Source: a virus
DNA: 64,000 nucleotides
Strand: one strand, 5' to 3'
IMG/VR virus record: IMGVR_UViG_3300033153_011590
Span: 1-64,000 of that record
In this document: positions 46,301 to 53,500 of the stretch, piece by piece
How the letters are laid out: every line of letters starts with the position of its first letter
How positions within the stretch are numbered: the stretch's first letter is position 1
Program-made: the position numbers and the translations under genes
The notes under the pieces: model-generated
Told to the model about the DNA's origin: nothing
The model's database searches: none
What the model saw: only the letters and a program-made list of their open reading frames with translations

Positions 46301-47540
46301 AAGATAAACCTCTAGTAAATTTGTTGTTTAAAATAACATTTCCTACTCTAATCATATTCTGAGCTTCCTTTGCTGTTTTTGCACCTCTAACAAGCATAGG
46401 AATCGTTTTCATTTTTGCAAAAAGTCCTCCGGGTATCATACCTTCAATAGCAAAAGCAGTCAATGAAGTTTGTGTATTTACACCATTGTTTATAGTCCAA
46501 TTAGCACCATCCATACTCCAATAAGGAACATCATTATCTAATGCAAATTCTGTTACTAAGTCAGTTCTCGTAGTCCTTGAACTTTGACTAGCATCTGTTA
46601 AATCAGTAAACCAATTGCTTGTTTCCTCATCTCCAATCCAGTCATCAAGCCATTCAAAAGCTTTATCCATTTTCTTCAAATATCCATAGAAGTCTGTAGC
46701 TTCTCCTTTTTCTCTTATTCTTTGTGTTTCAGCATTATATTGTTCCCATTTTTTATCTGACCAAGGAATTACTTTCTGAGGTGTTTCATCAAGATACTCA
46801 TAAAGAGATTCATTGAGATTTTGCATGAATTCTGTTGCTTCAAGATTCTCACCATGTCTTTTCAATGTTCCTATTACATCTCTGTAAAAAGCATAAGCAC
46901 TCTGTTTTGTAGGAATAATATTTGTAACTCTCCAATCAGCAACATCCAGTATACGAGCAATGTCACCAGTTATAATTGCTTTTATGTTAGCTTCTGCACT
47001 AGCAAACTTTTTTGCTACATTGAATACTTTTTCAGGAATACCATAGTCTTCTTCCTCTCCACCAAACACTTTTGCAGCAGTTCTAGAACCGATAACATCC
47101 AATGTTTCTATATGAGCTATTGCCCATTGAGGAACAGATAACCAGTCAAAGGCATCTCCTTCTTTGATTACCTTAGAATAAGCATCATACCAGTTTCCTG
47201 AGTCGTTAGTTTTAGCTTTAGCTTCTGCTTCAGCCTTATTCCATAAAAGTTCGTTATAAGCACTTTTTGATTCATCAAAACTTCCTTTCAATTGTTCAAG
47301 AACCTTTGGGTCAAACTTAGGTACTCTTTTATCCATAGGAATACTCATATAATCATTAGTCATTATACGAGAGTCAATCATAGGCTTCATAGAAACTTCT
47401 GCAGGAGGTATTTCTTCACTTCTTTTACCTCGCATAATCATAGGCTTTTTAGAAGCAATAAAAGCATTTACTTCCTGTTCGTTCATAGGAATTGCTCCAT
47501 CTGTATTTTTAAGTGTTGGGTCTTTGTCCTTATTCTTCAT
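31374..47540 (-). CDS. 5388-aa giant: crAss-like RNA polymerase fused to protease-, ASCH- and helicase-like domains
   Basis: A single open frame of 16.2 kb. The motif GLDYDIDKEF at residues 3346-3355 (D3348, D3350, D3352) is the DxDxD metal site of the single-chain RNA polymerase known from phi14:2 and crAss-like phages, which is packaged and injected to transcribe early genes. Near residue 4450, FLHEYIHGLTS has an HExxH zinc-protease motif. At 4634-4731, MQPDNVTKIKAGTKTTTIRS is an ASCH-like (RNA-binding) domain with the GxKxxxxR signature. Residues 4830-5310 form a RecD/Dda-type SF1B helicase: Walker A QGSAGTGKTT, VDEASM, LMGDIAQIP, TIHKSQG and YVAMSRASKK. Residues 1-2900 hold long helical and unknown regions, with a hydrophobic patch near 640. 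It lies downstream of cargo-like genes in the late operon. Confidence 0.82.
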   Translation of the reverse strand: MKNKDKDPTLKNTDGAIPMNEQEVNAFIASKKPMIMRGKRSEEIPPAEVSMKPMIDSRIMTNDYMSIPMDKRVPKFDPKVLEQLKGSFDESKSAYNELLWNKAEAEAKAKTNDSGNWYDAYSKVIKEGDAFDWLSVPQWAIAHIETLDVIGSRTAAKVFGGEEEDYGIPEKVFNVAKKFASAEANIKAIITGDIARILDVADWRVTNIIPTKQSAYAFYRDVIGTLKRHGENLEATEFMQNLNESLYEYLDETPQKVIPWSDKKWEQYNAETQRIREKGEATDFYGYLKKMDKAFEWLDDWIGDEETSNWFTDLTDASQSSRTTRTDLVTEFALDNDVPYWSMDGANWTINNGVNTQTSLTAFAIEGMIPGGLFAKMKTIPMLVRGAKTAKEAQNMIRVGNVILNNKFTRGLSSFSKNTLVPTMKTGISGAVPAGSEVGQIGRDVERQAKLIYAEKYGGELWKQHWERQQQIYFRQAQREGNEKEVMSRMQQYEVEEVERFFVEVLKDKETYNKIVKQSAHAARIAIKGNSPMYFMNFPFGMALNNMSAFAKRMRVGYKNLAGGSISTRAASVKNLSVGKTMKVLGLEMASESLIEEGWINPWGEWRGIAYAKGETLTGDKFSDRLWEGELLESMLWGAAGALMMGAPQAVSYRSNKKAYKHYMEKYNEYVESLPEDAKKALFNIITSNSSTFKQAQLEQEIKEGNAAGQDTRALNALILRSQALTAFKTGMTEQLLDIYQQIANTSENVDEKQAAQDIIAEILELEKVYIDTQKWEDNLAVFDIVTDIKANSKVALQNDMIIEAELKAAAVEQLEAGKKAFENADYYFEEDGTLKFTGKDADAFRDRMLVKPKVKHVSNYNKAILSNADITQELIDSENQLKDVTSDQYQRDVRVAKKVEQKVAKNFPDLFSSETGNEFRQKMSAIFKGEKLSKKREAILYKKYKNMYNGFKKSRQQNSMAPKGYVPIVSKNKLIHRQTQNIAKKFTRNRKADKNVDEDAAPIKVTPDDENYAKAEVNKWINNRKSAGDTNLTFDRMIRDYLGLDEKQLTENELDSRKEDTEAMFDMLEYGWSKGGHGETNGKEVYQEHFVEEFSTENSLQRFRNRIKGRTVKAEPKETTPVKQEKEDEITEEESDIIDEETKQETKEAIEAGEIVNEEKEEAEETVNSLGRYITLKFKAYKSAPISLMTGIRKIKIFRVKDSNIDGVRLFNVKKFKKGVRLALKITTESDYNIPIVYRINGEEQKFEKTSKSDYGGFFENKYGRITHFRYKNITVEIEGEGFKFSQVPTEVGPDGRLQDAVEYKSYDHREPGTVLNDEKNPNTRHHQHKVTDDFFVVNDGDFSALNNPNVHEVRVKRIINNPSKEGGKSYIELTIVDKDGKEGKLRKVEVENDREQNVPMGAADESDGAMVAWIDTYQTLLLDDTHDEAAIRAAQKNTIAFRKDVVNGKKKTAAIHANAPIGNPRFDEMTESTSIAEQDPTAILGQRIRGVIRIGTEVFENKKRKIVNKDEILNENVDAKSLPIDIRFIGINENGVELYAAFFAHGLEKGAKQDSVGSGNILWVLRAYITKFDTEGKLNHIISPKTRKAITEKLHTITSGYPISDFRGVKEYLNNFTIMDVPSDVKLDKKMNKTKFMTYVNSSKIAPGQPVLMMNGPVIFYAIKGEGIPTGGVNEDGSPKTTKMISIYLSESNFNAKELETLLTSIETKASSFKKSFNSEYSRKEGKIATFEKNGIINEMDYTEHQRNNLTTNIKAFEETSGGETFYVTATNTSVSIDTNQEGTAQAVAQTPSKKEEIIGLQMETLSEELPESKTTEEAIEDNKTPDEIKLLIEIRRALGLLGSKKINKLFATIDLSEDFSLIKEALNTPAFFHTVPGVNPLQKEQIVLTVVNAIINSGKSLTKENIQEMINNGFVNQIVEGKSKFQSLIDKLDALIESGSEIESLVEISQELKDSMKIFDTVEKNWKKFEDDIRVQLYKYAGLDENQAISELENHHEGQDRIFDKESTELVSKNTLPEEMKKFFAGIENCYTDGTVIQGFLGVPTYVPFDVAINIVTRIIGSNPKAGMTFEDVIKILGREKEAVPFLGNVISKLSDPKIMTEQIKNRFMTHMVKHNMTMQYVQYKYDRKSKRYELRVFDTNSSQVEKVIFREWMNGVKASKLVRVDEDSRDSMINKDEAQTLHTEFREMVESINKDNKTNQFVKWLTKNLAGKDYTKQEILKILTQTKKSAFTEQVSEAIDRNLDENKTFSKTELIEWLPTSEFSNERLINWLAKFNIVLSNRTIESLKVNGYVDHKGQEVNFTSMFEESSKSSGVFGGIAYKLSEYINTSEGRKINITEDPQMHPFRSIETSLKSLAKEEGRFSSRAVTISFRDAGKSYSGFVPPKFATDRIDELKEDTDTRKNLQKDPYSSNSMLLKLLTGDYGTEIQELLRVVHIGGSAMRKAGESNPTGNKNAIINLADGDQEITRQGFFQDTRQGKISVSNTYNGLKLRIANMFFPTMSDKKQILTMTMPVLDLTSKEIGYKNNEVQANDAVKEALFQQLVVPELKRIIAFHRGGGQENNIEGVDLASQVFLMIPQLNELKIGNRRLIEVLVSLQDKEIAKTMKDDVITDDIKDEAIKIIMKVVTKEVNNKIQNWKDSGIITEKGNPEMLNDEYFNPDDGERRFVDNKSELAATDFVINSLISYSNMFQTVGGDIAYYSQDKAFDKFPVDVETIKRFKEIDEIEYGAVIEQIETLYNTGIINKIAYKHLKETVKPLPYMGDNEQAYIDLTKNIGTNLGKRLALMLAPGLKPYGLDTNYRQLFLKDSVDIADNMEYIVELHYGEDGVKRFNEIMAMDTTEENKEGFIKEEFPTISAFFAVDSTDAQEYTTAKEHLDILFALGRISEQEHKDFTAKAEDQYRNGVTKRNKLEDKELRVIFQPMKPVYTGSHFDGQKMRMMYIKTSAYPLLPQVTAGTALEDLRKVMDEVQYGKELGGMNVRATYKTGAKVGATVTEIDPFAVDNKGNLTVGKLTVDELEKSSVTLDRRNFRIQQDVPFHALGSEEKTSVVSIGTQLMKLLFGDGVTDIQGFQYGKGKPKSGKELLKTYNETFGELTDHLKQELYDELGLNSNGQPLNPEYFMSQLSLMLQREAKKRNYPQQDIDALEIIDVGDRKGGISGFIFRNPLWMSSNAMRYESLLNSLITNKLIKLKMPGYAYVAGSQKGFETAHKVKDEETASRIIYTKHYNSKTGLIAARKGKKAQILIPSRFRNSRGELIDLFEGTIDANNNERNQGKYVRKVNGVWQLKEKMIDGELLDVTSFRIPTSSHVSASQVEIAGFLPPEAGDLMIVPKEFAVQKGLDYDIDKEFSYNLWHATDENGRIVALNEHIDIDKISFKLDEAREELRQIRIGDANFYEKLKEIENLPEDEVNNKLEKALAAILNSTKYKTTTVEDVVIRIKALQKIRKKYLENEIVRIHSAVMGSDNPEVQRRINKVLSMDYASQQAEKLQDEDAEFNTLLSDEYQTKKMNLGAVGQMAIGVYSNFVVFNSLLQQSSSNISINVGDAGLTIGNYKSDGKLGRYTNILSSNTIKIIVDIINSKKGLQETKTAQIEKLKEGSLTYYEISEIVKDTKIFIDEEGNRTSEKEGGIEINIMDDIRTTSEAFAERQNTATDNEKEQILGRVGVNSGTINVDSILTLLGFDKGEYVKDANGELVLDKARKPIRMSISYLLISQPIVKEYIKRKQNRTAKINKIFPTNEEMLAELIDEFGGMDSLKTDDILTTQNMYDAAKNGVDNGIQLNALFMFLRIQEYSMSLSATQQLVGIMKNGLDKSLFNTTYLYELLSNIAFDENFENITDIIGDFKFGDQVTDASSATIQEWMRAGYVSVGDVFIRPTTMMGHLIVKGITTGHALSLETNNIGQPLFPYTNDSVEHVMNEIMRMTKATQYGKNEAVEFKNTMMKGIRKFINSGQESTIINGNTEGQRKRLFLEHDDAPSLASYLLGLKTAKNNVITTNYLLNDMLQYIPSNNDGISTIFFDNSADNAFNEKNVYVAFENLIADPQALPDNKAISDESILPNEQGDLYMEQQFALTSHEIQSMESFDKQVIVTANNMGMNKGETKLFKTKDNNSRGDRYKVTYLGKMTKNNYEGNFVLDSGQPRTKWTQQTEEFDAGQEKSIFRIEPIYTTVDLAEDLTSYSFLSGGVQGPIEFGKYIPLRMLEEMGYTDNMKNIDITDGVVMAKLLGMTAGISNFAIQFFQHNPDTLPSFTRKKLNLEQYKVGKLNNIPEELVPKIENADGTKTPHAMFTIKNTVENNFNVYIYGEYSDNKNVIRKGYIRLPQVGVHGMSEYDIKKVNVNSILNSKVKPAQVTSIQPESTESTDAYGILSNSPKTTLQSIATRDDSLGELAKVLIPINDKGLTIGVDKLIGEDGKYNPTQHHATISTNVVLGEDRNRQAEVFLHEYIHGLTSKEFNEYFDHEGNFKSGITINDVPQHIKDVYNMFLDAKDVFGITDEKLAQVRTKKAEEGVLNPEEIFIYGFSNVKEFVTATMTEPTFRERLQQQKYKDSNFFDKFTKIIKDMLKALNPNAENTMLDAVSGVILNMVIADVVQVEPKQEETSVNTMLNNIFDYVDEDTGEVYSVEGEQATIRMQPDNVTKIKAGTKTTTIRSKKEADKIGIPVGETKVVVFEDVPFTVTNRGELTIEEAGGVEAMIASEDVGSVENFKFAQTKNWINGKGKLFVYDISPIAETESEKEVVRYVNTDTGEITSTPPTKPEPTPVPKIVEPPTGKKEFTYKGDTIETEFPLGKEQKDALITLLSFVEGNATDNKVVKQALAQNVITLQGSAGTGKTTIIGYLQKMLEKRGTSHLIPTYVAPTHFATVQLGMATLKLGNKHLPSTVKSTVFAIDKRDAQGRRIGDEKEWLFSAKINKRIGKYGAPLMIVDEASMLSKEEIDGLQAAVENRGGKLILMGDIAQIPVVDTRKGITEKNVSPAFELSKFVLDKVYRQSEGPLLDLLTKIRTNIDYKSYKTPKHESIRIVPTKEFVSSLMKDLKENAEETVIIDYTNKGVKASNASARQLLGFSGEPKVGEQVIGYGGNNTKQIEDGDIANSVKYEITEIKKDDSGIIHIKGKSSVLGKMAEKYEGVSEEAEGKYMQLSLDDSLGFDLTEKQMENNNRLLSDIFKDIVNTVNEISVATAARDWGLKKQLTNVLEGHERSLGSYDVGDNYMYDIQNDRVVKKDKNIIARTPKNLHGKVVLNKGIDYGYAITIHKSQGLTVENVYFNMESLNRVPDLKIMLDGKQINSEKNTLYYVAMSRASKKVVINENEASFTDTFISEKKPASFTPMHPSEGDLTGTNPPDLSPAKRQEILNNEYQYLVDDINDTFGNTNINNLKCRK

Positions 47541-49623
47541 AGCTTTGTGGTAACAAATACATAAATCCCATTAAAATTCTTTTTGAATCTTCCAATGACA
47601 TTACTTTCTCTGTGGATTTTCCGGTAGTTTCATCTATTGTTACTTCGGATACTACAAAACCTTGTGAAGTAACTGTTATACCTGTAATAGAGTTCTCATT
47701 TTCAATCAAAGTAAATCTGAAATTTTCTGGTAATCCTTTTGCTTTCTGTTCAGCACGCATTTCAGAATGTAATGTAGAAAGATAATTATCCATTTTTTCA
47801 GCATTTTCAGCTTCAAGATAATCATTGTCTCCAACAGCTTCTGCATCTATATACAAGTCAATAATTTCACCATCAAGTACTGCAGGTTTGCGAAAATAGT
47901 TTCCACCTTTAGAATTAACTGTAAGTGTAGGAATAGGTTCTGCATCCAAGATTTCAAAATTTTCATATTCTGTTGCAGATACTACCAATTCTGGCAATGG
48001 TACTTCAATTCTATAAGATGGTACATCAGAAGGAGAACTCATTTCCTCTACGTCATATCCTGAAGAATTAAGTTTATTTTCCAGTTTTTCATCGCTGTCG
48101 ATATAACCTTTATCAGCATACAATATAAGTATGTGTTTACCATTCTTTTTTGAAAGCTTCATATTATCTACATTTACAGCATAGTCATCAAAAAGTTTTT
48201 CTTTTATAGCTTTAATATACTTTGGGTTTTCAATCAAAGGTCTTATTACACCTGAGTCAATCATATCATTAGGACTTTTTCCATTGAATCTTCCCATATT
48301 ATCTTCCAAAGGTGTATTATTAAATCTTGATTTATCTTTGATAAAATTATTTACAGATTTAACAGCTTGAGTATAAATCTCTTTCTCAAATCTGTCGCCC
48401 CACCCACCAACAACAGGAATTGTATTATTAGCAGTAAGTGCATCGAAATATTGTTCTCTTTTACTTATCTTTATTATATTGGGATTGTCTGTTGGAATAT
48501 TGTCTGCTGATAATAGTGTTTTTCCTATTGTAATGTATTCTTCCAATACAGCACTTTTCATCATTAGTTCAAAATACTGTGCTCCACTTGTAACATTTCC
48601 TGAAGCAAGCAGTTTGTCAACTTCTTGTTTGTAAAGTTGTATTGCTTCTTCATTTGAAGTTGCTCCGTTAGCTCTTCCTAGTTCAATTGCCCGTCCTGCA
48701 ACACTTTGTCTTGTAAGACCTGTTCCCTCCGGTGAGATATAAGCCCTGTCAGGAGCATATACAGTTTTATCTTCTTTAGGTTTTTTACCACTTACTTTTT
48801 CATACTTCATTGTAGTTGCAACAGCAAGGTCTGCTTGTCTTTTAATTTCTTTGTCAATAGCAATTCTCATCTGTTCTTCAGATGCATCTTGTGGAGCTAT
48901 TACTTTCATATCTTTTCCTGTACCTTCTGTAATAGGTAATAGACCAAGTTCTGCATTCTGCCACAATGTTCTCATAACGTCTCTGTCATTTTTCAGATTG
49001 GCTTCTGTTAAAGCAGTTCTATTTGCTGTACCCAAAGTATTACTCGTTCCTCTTGCCCAATCATATGCCTCATTCGGAATGTCTGCATCTTGAAGATTAT
49101 CTCTGAATTTGAGAGTCCTGTATTCACCTGTTTTGTCATCAATTGTCTTACCCCAATTATCAATGCCTTCTTTATAAGCTGCAGCTACTATTGCCGGGTC
49201 GATATCTTTATTGGTTTCAAGAAAATCTCTACCAGCATTAAAATTCTTATTAAACATTGCAAGATTTCCAGTTGTCATACTGGCTGCAACTCTACTTCTG
49301 ACATCAGAAATTTCTCTCATCCTACTTTTTCCGTATGCATCATCATAGATAGATTGAGTAATTTCTCCAATCTCAGCTTCAAAACCGCCAACTTCAGCTT
49401 TATAGTCTTCTTCATCTTGCTGAGGATACATACCTCTTCCCAAAGAACCCTTAGCTTTAGCTTCCTGTGCCATCAAACCTTGCCTGATTTGCTCAGTGCT
49501 CTGAATTTCTTGGTCAATTTCAGCATCTTTTTTGGCAATAGCCTTAAATAACAACTCTGATGGATACTTCATAGCATAATCCATGTGTTGTGCTCTTGCT
49601 GTTTTATAAAATCTTCCTGACAT
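47530..49623 (-). CDS. Structural/cargo-like virion protein (697 aa)
   Basis: No domain is recognised. The protein begins with MSGRFYKTARAQHMDYAMKY, has a charged helical N-terminal third (KKDAEIDQEIQSTEQIRQG) and a beta-rich C-terminus. It sits between the muzzle-like protein and the RNA polymerase giant and overlaps the latter by 11 bases; crAss-like phages keep packaged cargo proteins at this place, which is the basis of the label. No signal peptide or membrane segment. Confidence 0.6.
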   Translation of the reverse strand: MSGRFYKTARAQHMDYAMKYPSELLFKAIAKKDAEIDQEIQSTEQIRQGLMAQEAKAKGSLGRGMYPQQDEEDYKAEVGGFEAEIGEITQSIYDDAYGKSRMREISDVRSRVAASMTTGNLAMFNKNFNAGRDFLETNKDIDPAIVAAAYKEGIDNWGKTIDDKTGEYRTLKFRDNLQDADIPNEAYDWARGTSNTLGTANRTALTEANLKNDRDVMRTLWQNAELGLLPITEGTGKDMKVIAPQDASEEQMRIAIDKEIKRQADLAVATTMKYEKVSGKKPKEDKTVYAPDRAYISPEGTGLTRQSVAGRAIELGRANGATSNEEAIQLYKQEVDKLLASGNVTSGAQYFELMMKSAVLEEYITIGKTLLSADNIPTDNPNIIKISKREQYFDALTANNTIPVVGGWGDRFEKEIYTQAVKSVNNFIKDKSRFNNTPLEDNMGRFNGKSPNDMIDSGVIRPLIENPKYIKAIKEKLFDDYAVNVDNMKLSKKNGKHILILYADKGYIDSDEKLENKLNSSGYDVEEMSSPSDVPSYRIEVPLPELVVSATEYENFEILDAEPIPTLTVNSKGGNYFRKPAVLDGEIIDLYIDAEAVGDNDYLEAENAEKMDNYLSTLHSEMRAEQKAKGLPENFRFTLIENENSITGITVTSQGFVVSEVTIDETTGKSTEKVMSLEDSKRILMGFMYLLPQSYEE

Positions 49624-49635
49624 TGTAGTATGTAT

Positions 49636-50565
49636 TTATTGTGGTTTGCTGTATTTCCATTTATAGAATTCTTCGATTTCTTCTTCACTAGCAAATTTGC
49701 TTGAAGATTTTGCGATACCCCATCCTATTTCTTCTGATTTTTCAGTATTCATATTACGTCCAATGTTTTGTGCTGTAGAACCAATGTTCATAAGACTTTG
49801 ACTAAAGTTAGTTTTCCAAGTATCTCTGTTCATTTGTTCTTTTTCAGCTCTGTCCGTTTCTGCACCCATTCTTACAGAATCTTGATTCAATAGAGTATCA
49901 GCTTCCATTCCAAGAGTCTTTGTAACATCTGTTGCAAATTCACCTTCAATAGCTCTACGTTCTTTCATTCCTGCAATATGAACACCAAGGTCGAGTGCTC
50001 TTAAACTTCCAATACCTCTTGCAGTTCCACGATTTGCAGCTCTTGCTCCTCGTTCAGCCATTGTAGTATCTGCAAGTTTCATTTTTCGAGTAACTCCTGC
50101 AAATGTTTTTATTTCATTAATTTTTGCAAGAGTCCTATTTGCATAATCTGCAAAATAGTTTGTTTCCTTATCAGGGCCATCAACTACATTGGAGATAAAA
50201 TCTATGGTAGTAGCTGCAGATTGTCCTATAGATGATATCATTGAACCTGTCGTTTGACCAAATTCACCTGTATCTTCAAGAGTATCTCCAGTATCATATA
50301 TTTCTTTAATCCCTTTTTCAGGAATAGTACCTTTTGTGGGTACTATTTTACCTGCCGGTTTGGATTCCATTTTCAAAGCTCCATAAGTTTCTATGTCGTC
50401 TTCTCTTCCTTCCATCCGTTCCACTTCAGTTCTTTTGCTTTCAGGAACATTCTCCCAAGAACCGTACATATCCATATACATCTGTCGCTTTTCTTCAGCA
50501 GACATTGAATCTAAGTATGTACCAAGAGATTTATCACCTTTATTAATTCTGTCTTTGCGTGCCAT
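49636..50565 (-). CDS. Cargo-like virion protein (309 aa)
   Basis: No domain is recognised. The sequence is helical, Glu/Lys/Arg-rich and low in hydrophobic residues, with AT-like repeats of Ala/Gly (TMAERGARAANRGTARGIGS). The N-terminus is charged (ARKDRINKGDKSLGTYLDS). It lies 11 bases downstream of the muzzle-like gene on the same strand and 12 bases ahead of the 697-aa gene. By position in crAss-like phages it may be a packaged or ejected protein. Confidence 0.55.
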   Translation of the reverse strand: MARKDRINKGDKSLGTYLDSMSAEEKRQMYMDMYGSWENVPESKRTEVERMEGREDDIETYGALKMESKPAGKIVPTKGTIPEKGIKEIYDTGDTLEDTGEFGQTTGSMISSIGQSAATTIDFISNVVDGPDKETNYFADYANRTLAKINEIKTFAGVTRKMKLADTTMAERGARAANRGTARGIGSLRALDLGVHIAGMKERRAIEGEFATDVTKTLGMEADTLLNQDSVRMGAETDRAEKEQMNRDTWKTNFSQSLMNIGSTAQNIGRNMNTEKSEEIGWGIAKSSSKFASEEEIEEFYKWKYSKPQ

Positions 50566-50576
50566 AACTGTGTATA

Positions 50577-53500
50577 TTATACATCGGTGTCTTTCTCAGT
50601 CTCGATGGTATAGTTTGTAAGTAACTTAATATTATTTTGATTTTCAAAGATAAGTCTTATCTGAACGTATTTATCCATGAACTTCTCTCTCTGTTCCCAT
50701 TCCTTATTCTGGTCGATACCTATACCATTAGGTATCTTATCAATAAAGTACTCATCTTTGATTTCACTCCAAGTAGTATGAAACAATGGCCTATCATAAT
50801 CTGTTCTCATATCCCTAAAACCATTGATTCTCCAATTTTTCTCAAACTTACGAATAGTTATTTCTCCAGTAACATTTCTCACACTACGCATCATGTAATC
50901 CACATCGGGATTAAGGTTTGTAGGATTCAGGAGAATCTCACCTGTTGACTGACGAGTATTGTAGATAACTGCTTTATTGAATGTTATATAACGCTGTTCT
51001 ACATATTCAGGGTCATTTCCATCAGCTTCTATAGCTTTCAAAGCCTCTGTCTGAATGAGAATATTATCTGTTATAGTAGTACTTAAAGGAGAATATTTGG
51101 ATACATAGTCAATAATATGAGGTTTGTATTCACCGTAAAAGTTTAGGAACTTATATTTTGTATTATGTTGCCAGTAATAATGATTGTTTGCTACTTTCTG
51201 GTCAACACTGATTAAGTTCTTTCTGTCATAGATATACATTAATGGTAAATAGCTGTGGAAACTAGTCCAAGCACCTGTATCAAGTGAGTAACTGATTGTA
51301 TATGATTTATTCTCAAATACTTCAGGGTCGGTAAAATCATGGTCAAGTATATCGAAAGCTTTTTGTTGTGTAGCACTTTCATCAATTAACCTGTAATCAC
51401 GCTTTGTAAGTAAGAACCGGTTGTTCTGATAATCGTAAGCTGCAATAAACCCTATACCGTTAGTTGGATTTGTAGGATTGGCAGTAGGAATTTTTATTCC
51501 TTTCAGTCTGTACATTTGGTCATAGAGAAAGAATCTTCCATTTTCTCTGAACCACTTTTGCATACCATTATCTACAGTAAGACTTTTTATCTGAGTTCCT
51601 GTCTGAGAAGAAAAGTTCATAAGATACGGTTCACCTTCTTCTGAATCTATAAAGAAGACTCCGTGTTTAGTCTTCATTGTAGCAAGCTTCTGAGTACATC
51701 CGGCAGCTCCCATTTCAGTATCATGTATCCTACGAGGTGTAGAATCGAAAAAACCACCTGTTCCAATCAATGATATAACATCACCTGTGAGACGTTCCTG
51801 CACATTCTGAGGTATATACCACAGTCCATCTTTAGTATGAACATAAAGAGCATTAGAGATAGTGAATATATTGGTAATCTCACCTGTATCTCCCGGTATG
51901 GTAATATAATTCAATGGAAGAATTTTTCCATAACTGTCAAATTTCTCTTCAAGAAAGCTTCTCTCTGAATAAAATGTTTTGTTAGGAAAAGATTCTAAAC
52001 AATTTGAACAACAATCATAAGTTGATAGTAATGTAAAGAATACTTTTTCCTTATTCATTCTCATAAAATCTTTGTTTATTTTATATATTTCAGGTCTGAT
52101 AGCAAATGAATAAAGATATCTTCCTTCACTTTCTACATATTTGAGAACTTTATTTATACAATAAGAAGTAATAGCACTTTGAGTATGAACTTCCAATAAT
52201 CCTTTATATCCAAAGGTAGCAGGTTCTCTTAATCCTACATTAATATCACTTTCAATCCACATGCCATGTCCATGATACATCATATTGAGAAAAGTATCAT
52301 CTCTGTAAACTGCTGTAGATGTTGCTGTATCATAAATGATATTTAAAAATTCAGGATTAGCCATTTCATTAGAAAATGTATTTATTGCCGCTATAATAAT
52401 TCCTGTTGTAGCTCCTAAAGCTAAAGCACCCATAGCAAGAGTTACAGCAAGTGCCATTAACGGAGTTGCAGTACCCCAACTAAGAATAGATACAATTACT
52501 GCTACGGCTATAACAATCACAAGAAGTAGAGCTTTAACAATAAATTCCCATATTCTTACTTTTGTAAATGACCCTTGATGTAAAGTATTTGTAAGATAAA
52601 AGTGAGAAATAAATGTATCTCCACCAAAGTTTACATGAAGATAAATATCCGGACTATATTCAGTAGCTGAACGTAATCCTGTATTGTTATGACATTGATA
52701 ATAAGTGATATTATCAAGAATAGGATGTATATCTACTTCTATCATCATTGCTACATAATGAAGACTTAATCTTGCTCCAGTTCCTCTACTTCCTCCTAAG
52801 AGGTCATCAGGAAACTGAATTCCTCCTGCTCTTTGAGATTTAGAAATTTTTGCTACTCCTACAGGATTATCCTGAGATGCATTCCATAGTGTTCTCACAC
52901 TAGCAGCATCTTCATTAGGAGAAATATTTATTAATGCTTTATGGTCTGCCATAATAAGGTAGTTCATATCTTCTACCTTATGATTTTGTTCTATTTCAAG
53001 AGGATTTAGTGTAGAACTATATCTTACCCATCTTGAAAAGCCTTCCCAATCATAACCATCTTTGTCAAAAATACCACTATCATCATCATTTACATTTTGT
53101 ATTACGCCTGTACCAAAAGGTGTAGGTGTAAAATCAGGTTCAAAACGATTCTCCCATTTTAAATATTGAGGATTTACATTTTTATTAAGAAACAAGTTTT
53201 CAGGTGCAAGAATAAACTTGTTATTTATGTTATTTACTACAGTAGATGTACCAGTACCTGCTGATGGTAGTGTACTGAAGTCGCCAAAACTATGAAATGT
53301 TAAATAATGCTCATTCATTCTTGTATTGCCACTGAATGCCTTTGCAAGTACTGTTCTGTTAAAATCATCTCTTTCGGCTCTTACAATTCTGAAATCTTTA
53401 ACTCCATCTGGAAATGTAATATTCTTAAAATTTATTCCAAGTTGTGTTAGATAGTTGTATTCTACGTTAGTTGCAAACGGATATGCTGTCTGAATGAAAG

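Noticed and set aside
28330-49551. Many + strand open frames of 60-150 codons opposite the giant late genes
   Set aside because: They are low-complexity, Phe/Ser/Ile-rich translations that mirror real - strand genes and have no domain features.
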